Assembly: GCA_009781755.1 (NCBI GenBank)
Contig: WQVD01000024.1
Span: forward strand, 1 to 46,353
Direction: 5' to 3'
Origin: Defluviitaleaceae bacterium
Lineage (GTDB): Bacteria > Bacillota > Clostridia > Lachnospirales > WQUN01
DNA: 46,353 bases
Shown: piece by piece, positions 42,718 to 46,353 of the stretch
How positions within the stretch are numbered: the first letter of the stretch is position 1
Layout: every line of letters begins with the position of its first letter
The notes under the pieces: model-generated
The model's input: only the letters and a program-made list of their open reading frames with translations
Database searches by the model: none
Told to the model about the DNA's origin: nothing
Made by a program: the position numbers and the translations under genes

Positions 42718-42830
42718 TATCCGATGTTATAGTACGCAAATAGATGTGCGGTTTATATTCGTGACTCATTATAAAATCAAAAACTAATACGCAAGAATGT
42801 TAAATATTATAAATCAGGAGGAATTTTATT

Positions 42831-43229
42831 ATGGATATTAAAGGGTTTTTAAAAGAGGTTGCAAGTGCGGTATTGGATACTGGCTTAATAGCCGCTAATG
42901 CTTATTTTGCGGCAAAGCCTTTGCAAAATGCTGTAGAGAATTTTAATAGAGAGAATGCCATTTTAATTTTGAAAGAATACGTGGGAAAATACAAAAACCA
43001 AATTAATTTATCTAACCCCATCACAGGCATGTATACCTTTGATGTTAGTGATGATTACTTTGATGATAAATCAGATGATTATATCAAGCGCCAATTATGG
43101 ACGCTTATTAATTTTATTCGCACAATCGAAGTGGTTAAAGAAGGTAGCAAAACAATAGTTGAGAAAACCTATGATTTGCTCACTGAGGACGACGAAAGAA
43201 GTGGTTACAATAATGCGTGCAAACATTAA
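42831..43229 (+). CDS. small protein of unknown function between TIR gene and hsdR
   Basis: A 132-aa acidic protein with no recognised domain. The N-terminus (about 3-32) is an amphipathic or weakly hydrophobic helix, followed by a helical region and the acidic DVSDDYFDDKSDDY. Its AGGAGG site 10 nt before the ATG is strong. The last 17 nt overlap hsdR, so the two are coupled. Position suggests a role in controlling HsdR or the TIR protein, but this is inference. Confidence 0.7.
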   Translation: MDIKGFLKEVASAVLDTGLIAANAYFAAKPLQNAVENFNRENAILILKEYVGKYKNQINLSNPITGMYTFDVSDDYFDDKSDDYIKRQLWTLINFIRTIEVVKEGSKTIVEKTYDLLTEDDERSGYNNACKH

Positions 43230-46197
43230 AGAATCCGGACTAGAAGCTTTAATCGTCAATTATCTTGTAAACAACAATGGCTACGAACAAGGCACATCCG
43301 CCGATTACAACCGCGAATATGCGGTTGATGAGGTTCGCTTGTTCCGTTTCCTTGAAGATACTCAACCTGACCAAGTTGAACGCTTGGGAATAAGAAAGAG
43401 CCATGTAAAATATGATCAATTCCTTGACCGTTTGCGCGGTGAGGTCGCCAAGCGCGGTGTAATTGACGTACTTCGCAACGGTATAAAAGTCTACCCTGCA
43501 AGCTTGGTCATGTTTTATATGACACCTTCGGTAAAAAATCCTTCTCAGCAAAAGAAATTTGACCAGAATATTTTTAGTGTAACGCGCCAGTTGCAATTTT
43601 CTAACGACAATACTCGCCTTTCGCTTGATTTGTGCATTTTCATCAACGGCTTGCCTGTGATTACCTGCGAATTGAAGAACCAGCTAACCAAACAGGACGT
43701 TGAAGATGCGGTGTATCAATATCAGCGTGACCGCGACCCCAAGGAGCTATTGTTCCAATTCAAGCGGTGCATGGTGCATTTTGCCGTGGACGATGCGCGG
43801 GTCAAGTTTTGCACGAAGTTGTCGGGCAAGTCGTCTTGGTTTTTGCCATTTGACAAAGGATATAACGATGGTGCGGGCAATCCACCAAACCCGGATGGCA
43901 TCATGACCGATTACCTTTGGAAAGAAATCCTCACCAAGCGTGAACTTGCAAATATCATAGAGAATTACGCACAAGTGGTTGAGGAAAAAGACGAGAAAAC
44001 AAAGAAGATTTCATACAAACAAATTTTCCCGCGTTATCATCAGCTTGCCGCAGTAAAGGCGATGCTTGTTGATGTGCAAAAAAACGGTGTCGGGCAAAAA
44101 TATCTTATCCAACACAGTGCAGGCAGTGGTAAGTCAAATTCTATTGCGTGGTTGGCACATCAACTTGTGGGGTTGGAAGATGCAAGCGGCACGAATATGA
44201 TTGACTCCGTTGTTGTTGTTACCGACCGCGTAAACCTAGACAAGCAAATAAAGCGGACGATAAAAAGCTTCGCCCAAGTCAAAAACATTGTTGCGGAGTT
44301 TGAAAATTCTGCCGGGCTGAAAAAGGCAATTCAAGAAGGAAAGAAGATTATTATTTCGACCGTGCATAAGTTCCCGCATATCTTAAATGACATCGGAACC
44401 GCACACAAAAACCGCAAGTTCGCCATTATCATTGACGAGGCACACAGCAGTCAAAGCGGCAACATGGCGGCAGATATGAACCGGGCGTTGGGCGCGCAGT
44501 TTGACCCCGATGCCGATGCGGAAGATATATTAAACATGCTTGTCGAAGGGCGAAAAATGCTGACAAATGCCAGTTATTTTGCATTTACCGCCACGCCCAA
44601 GAATAAAACGTTAGAACTTTTCGGCGTACCCATGTTTGACGAAAGCGGCAACCCGATACTTAACGAAGACGGCATACAAAAGCGCAAAGCGTTCCATAAC
44701 TATTCCATGAAGCAAGCCATACAAGAGGGATTCATTCAAGATGTGTTGAAATATTACACACCCATCATGAGTTATTACAAACTTGCAAAAACCGTAGAGG
44801 ACGACCCCGAGTTTGACAAGAAAAAGTCGCAAAAGAAATTGCGCAAATATGTAGAAAGCAACGAATATGCCATTCACCAAAAGGCGGATATTATCGTCAC
44901 GCATTTTCATGAGCAAGTCATCGCAAAAGGTAAAGTGGGCGGCAACGCACGTGCCATGGTGGTGACAGGCGGCATTAACCGCGCCATTGAATATTATCAT
45001 GCTGTCACCCGCTGTCTTGAGGCGCGAAACAGCCCGTACAAGGCAATTATCGCTTTCAGCAGCGAGAAAGAATACGGCGATGTAATGGTAAGCGAATCGG
45101 ATATAAACGGCTTCCCAAGCAACCTGATTGAAGAAAATATTAAAAAAGACCCGTACCGATTGCTTATCGTTGCGGACAAGTTTCAAACAGGGTATGACGA
45201 ACCGTTATTGCACACTATGTATGTGGATAAAATACTCTCCGATATAAAAGCGGTGCAAACCTTATCACGCCTTAACCGGGCGCATCCGAAGAAACTGGAC
45301 ACGTTTGTTTTGGACTTTGCAAACGACATAGAGGTTATTCAAGAATCATTTTCCCGCTATTATCGCACAACCATATTATCGGGCGAAACCGACCCCAATA
45401 AATTGTATGACCTTATTTCCACGATGGAATCGCACGAAGTATATATCGGGCATCATGTAGACCGCTTTGTGGAATTGTACCTCGGCGGTGCCCAGCGCGA
45501 CAAGCTTGACCCGCTTTTGGATGTATGCGCCAATCACTACAATGCGCTTGATGAAGATGCACAAGTTTTATTCAAATCATCGGCAAAGGCGTTTGTACGG
45601 ACATACGGATTTTTGGGTGCGATTTTGCCATACGGCAACCCTGAATGGGAAAAGTTATCGATATTTTTAAATCTTCTTTTGCCGAAATTACCGTCACCCG
45701 TCGAAGAAGATTTATCGGTGGGTTTACTCGAATCCATAGACCTCGACAGCTACCGCGCCGAAGCAAGGGCGCAAATGCAAATTATTCTGAACGATGCGGA
45801 TGCGGAAGTTGAACCTGTACCCACCAGTGCAGGAGGCGGAAAAGGTGAAGCCGAGCTTGATTTGTTATCGAGCATTTTAAACAACTTCAACGACTTGTTT
45901 GGCAACATTGATTGGAAAGATGCCGATAACATCCGCAAGCAAATTGCGCTCATTCCCGGCATGGTGTCAAAAGACGAAACCTATCAAAACGCCATGCGCA
46001 ACTCCGATAAACAGGAAGCACGCACCGAAAGCGACAAAGTTTTGCAAGCGGTCGTTTTTAGCATAATGGCGGACAATATGGAGTTATTCAAGCAATTTAA
46101 CGACAACCCGGCGTTTAAGAAATGGCTTGCGGATATGGTTTTCTCAATAACATATAACAAAGAGGGCAAGCCGTTCGAAGGGGATGTGGCGGTTTAA
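43213..46197 (+). CDS. hsdR: type I restriction endonuclease/translocase subunit
   Basis: A 994-aa HsdR. The N-terminal nuclease has the PD-(D/E)xK pattern, with Glu153 and Lys155 in CELKNQ. The SF2 translocase has Walker A GSGKS at 304-308, DEAH at 408-411, FTATP and LSRLNR. It cuts unmethylated foreign DNA after ATP-driven translocation with HsdM and HsdS. I start at ATG 43213, inside the end of the small gene; a GTG at 43201 is an alternative. The subunit lies last and apart from hsdM/hsdS, with two extra genes in between. Confidence 0.95.
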   Translation: MRANIKESGLEALIVNYLVNNNGYEQGTSADYNREYAVDEVRLFRFLEDTQPDQVERLGIRKSHVKYDQFLDRLRGEVAKRGVIDVLRNGIKVYPASLVMFYMTPSVKNPSQQKKFDQNIFSVTRQLQFSNDNTRLSLDLCIFINGLPVITCELKNQLTKQDVEDAVYQYQRDRDPKELLFQFKRCMVHFAVDDARVKFCTKLSGKSSWFLPFDKGYNDGAGNPPNPDGIMTDYLWKEILTKRELANIIENYAQVVEEKDEKTKKISYKQIFPRYHQLAAVKAMLVDVQKNGVGQKYLIQHSAGSGKSNSIAWLAHQLVGLEDASGTNMIDSVVVVTDRVNLDKQIKRTIKSFAQVKNIVAEFENSAGLKKAIQEGKKIIISTVHKFPHILNDIGTAHKNRKFAIIIDEAHSSQSGNMAADMNRALGAQFDPDADAEDILNMLVEGRKMLTNASYFAFTATPKNKTLELFGVPMFDESGNPILNEDGIQKRKAFHNYSMKQAIQEGFIQDVLKYYTPIMSYYKLAKTVEDDPEFDKKKSQKKLRKYVESNEYAIHQKADIIVTHFHEQVIAKGKVGGNARAMVVTGGINRAIEYYHAVTRCLEARNSPYKAIIAFSSEKEYGDVMVSESDINGFPSNLIEENIKKDPYRLLIVADKFQTGYDEPLLHTMYVDKILSDIKAVQTLSRLNRAHPKKLDTFVLDFANDIEVIQESFSRYYRTTILSGETDPNKLYDLISTMESHEVYIGHHVDRFVELYLGGAQRDKLDPLLDVCANHYNALDEDAQVLFKSSAKAFVRTYGFLGAILPYGNPEWEKLSIFLNLLLPKLPSPVEEDLSVGLLESIDLDSYRAEARAQMQIILNDADAEVEPVPTSAGGGKGEAELDLLSSILNNFNDLFGNIDWKDADNIRKQIALIPGMVSKDETYQNAMRNSDKQEARTESDKVLQAVVFSIMADNMELFKQFNDNPAFKKWLADMVFSITYNKEGKPFEGDVAV

Positions 46198-46228
46198 TGT
46201 TTGAGTGGTTTTTCATTTTACACTGTAA

Positions 46229-46257
46229 TTCCACTTTTACAGGGTGGAAAAGTGGAA
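46229..46257. other. inverted repeat after hsdR
   Basis: TTCCACTTTT and AAAAGTGGAA pair around a 9-nt loop in the gap after hsdR. No T tract follows, so it is at best a weak terminator. Confidence 0.45.
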
Positions 46258-46297
46258 AATGCCAATGATATTTTCCATAAAAAGGAGCTGCCGGATA

Positions 46298-46353
46298 ATG
46301 AATCGGAAAATCATTCGCTATGTAATTTTATTACTGGCGGTACTGATGATTGC
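46298..46353 (+). CDS. start of a membrane or secreted protein (cut by window edge)
   Basis: Only 18 codons are visible: MNRKIIRY followed by a hydrophobic run (VILLLAVLMI), i.e. a signal or membrane helix. AAAGGAG lies 12 nt upstream. Product unknown; a sensor kinase or lipoprotein would start this way. Confidence 0.6.
   Translation, partial: MNRKIIRYVILLLAVLMI

Noticed and set aside
38151-46197. Prophage or integrative element around the restriction locus
   Set aside because: A Bro-N domain alone is not enough; no integrase, structural phage gene, attachment repeats or tRNA junction were seen.

Overview
The window looks like a chromosomal segment of a spore-forming, Gram-positive bacterium of the class Clostridia (Bacillota) with intermediate GC content. 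This rests on a SpoIVB peptidase, a GerW/YtfJ-type spore protein next to DUF2953, lipoproteins with lipoboxes, a class B sortase with an NPQTG substrate, strong GGAGG ribosome-binding sites, and a DUF1659/DUF2922 pair. I cannot name genus or species from sequence alone. No transposase, integrase, CRISPR array or rRNA was seen.

Layout. 1-2.3 kb: the 3' part of a secreted InlB-repeat/M23 peptidase gene and an AT-rich lipoprotein. 2.4-4.4 kb: a GH42 beta-galactosidase. 4.5-4.8 kb: a nested inverted-repeat block. 4.8-9.6 kb: spoIVB, diverging from an operon of a TGS/uridine-kinase-like protein, DUF1461, DUF2953 and gerW. 9.7-11.9 kb: LD-carboxypeptidase and AlkC-type DNA glycosylase. 11.9-15.7 kb (minus strand): a TPP riboswitch with terminator, then a PhnD-like lipoprotein and one giant gene fusing a PhnC ATPase to two PhnE permeases. 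15.7-17.5 kb: tRNA-Leu(AAG), sortase B and its likely NPQTG substrate. 17.6-20.8 kb: methyltransferase, GDSL lipase, a structured non-coding stretch and an orphan membrane protein. 20.9-30.5 kb: housekeeping and accessory genes (mutS, an Fe-S aldo/keto reductase, rmuC-rhomboid-copA, an alpha/beta hydrolase, a zinc-ribbon protein). 30.5-33.3 kb: rplI-dnaB, diverging from a ParB/Noc gene. 33.7-38.0 kb: DUF4838, AraC-GyrI and MTA/SAH nucleosidase genes, then a DUF1659/DUF2922 pair behind a long leader. 38.1-46.2 kb: a type I restriction-modification locus ordered hsdM - Bro-N - hsdS - TIR - small protein - hsdR. A membrane-protein gene starts at the right edge.

Two ensembles stand out. First, the TPP riboswitch places a 'phosphonate-type' transporter under thiamine control, so its real substrate is probably thiamine, a precursor or a phosphate ester of one. 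Second, the restriction locus contains a TIR-domain protein with the expected catalytic Glu, overlapping hsdS, plus an unknown 132-aa protein overlapping hsdR. This suggests restriction coupled to an NAD-depleting or signalling effector.

Two dispersed repeat families run through the window. One is a 25-29 bp palindrome centred on CAA-A/T-TTG, with six copies, three of them inside genes. The other is a GC-rich element accompanied by TCAAAAGATTAA tandem units, with five copies, one of which is read in frame as the interdomain linker of the PhnC-PhnE-PhnE fusion.
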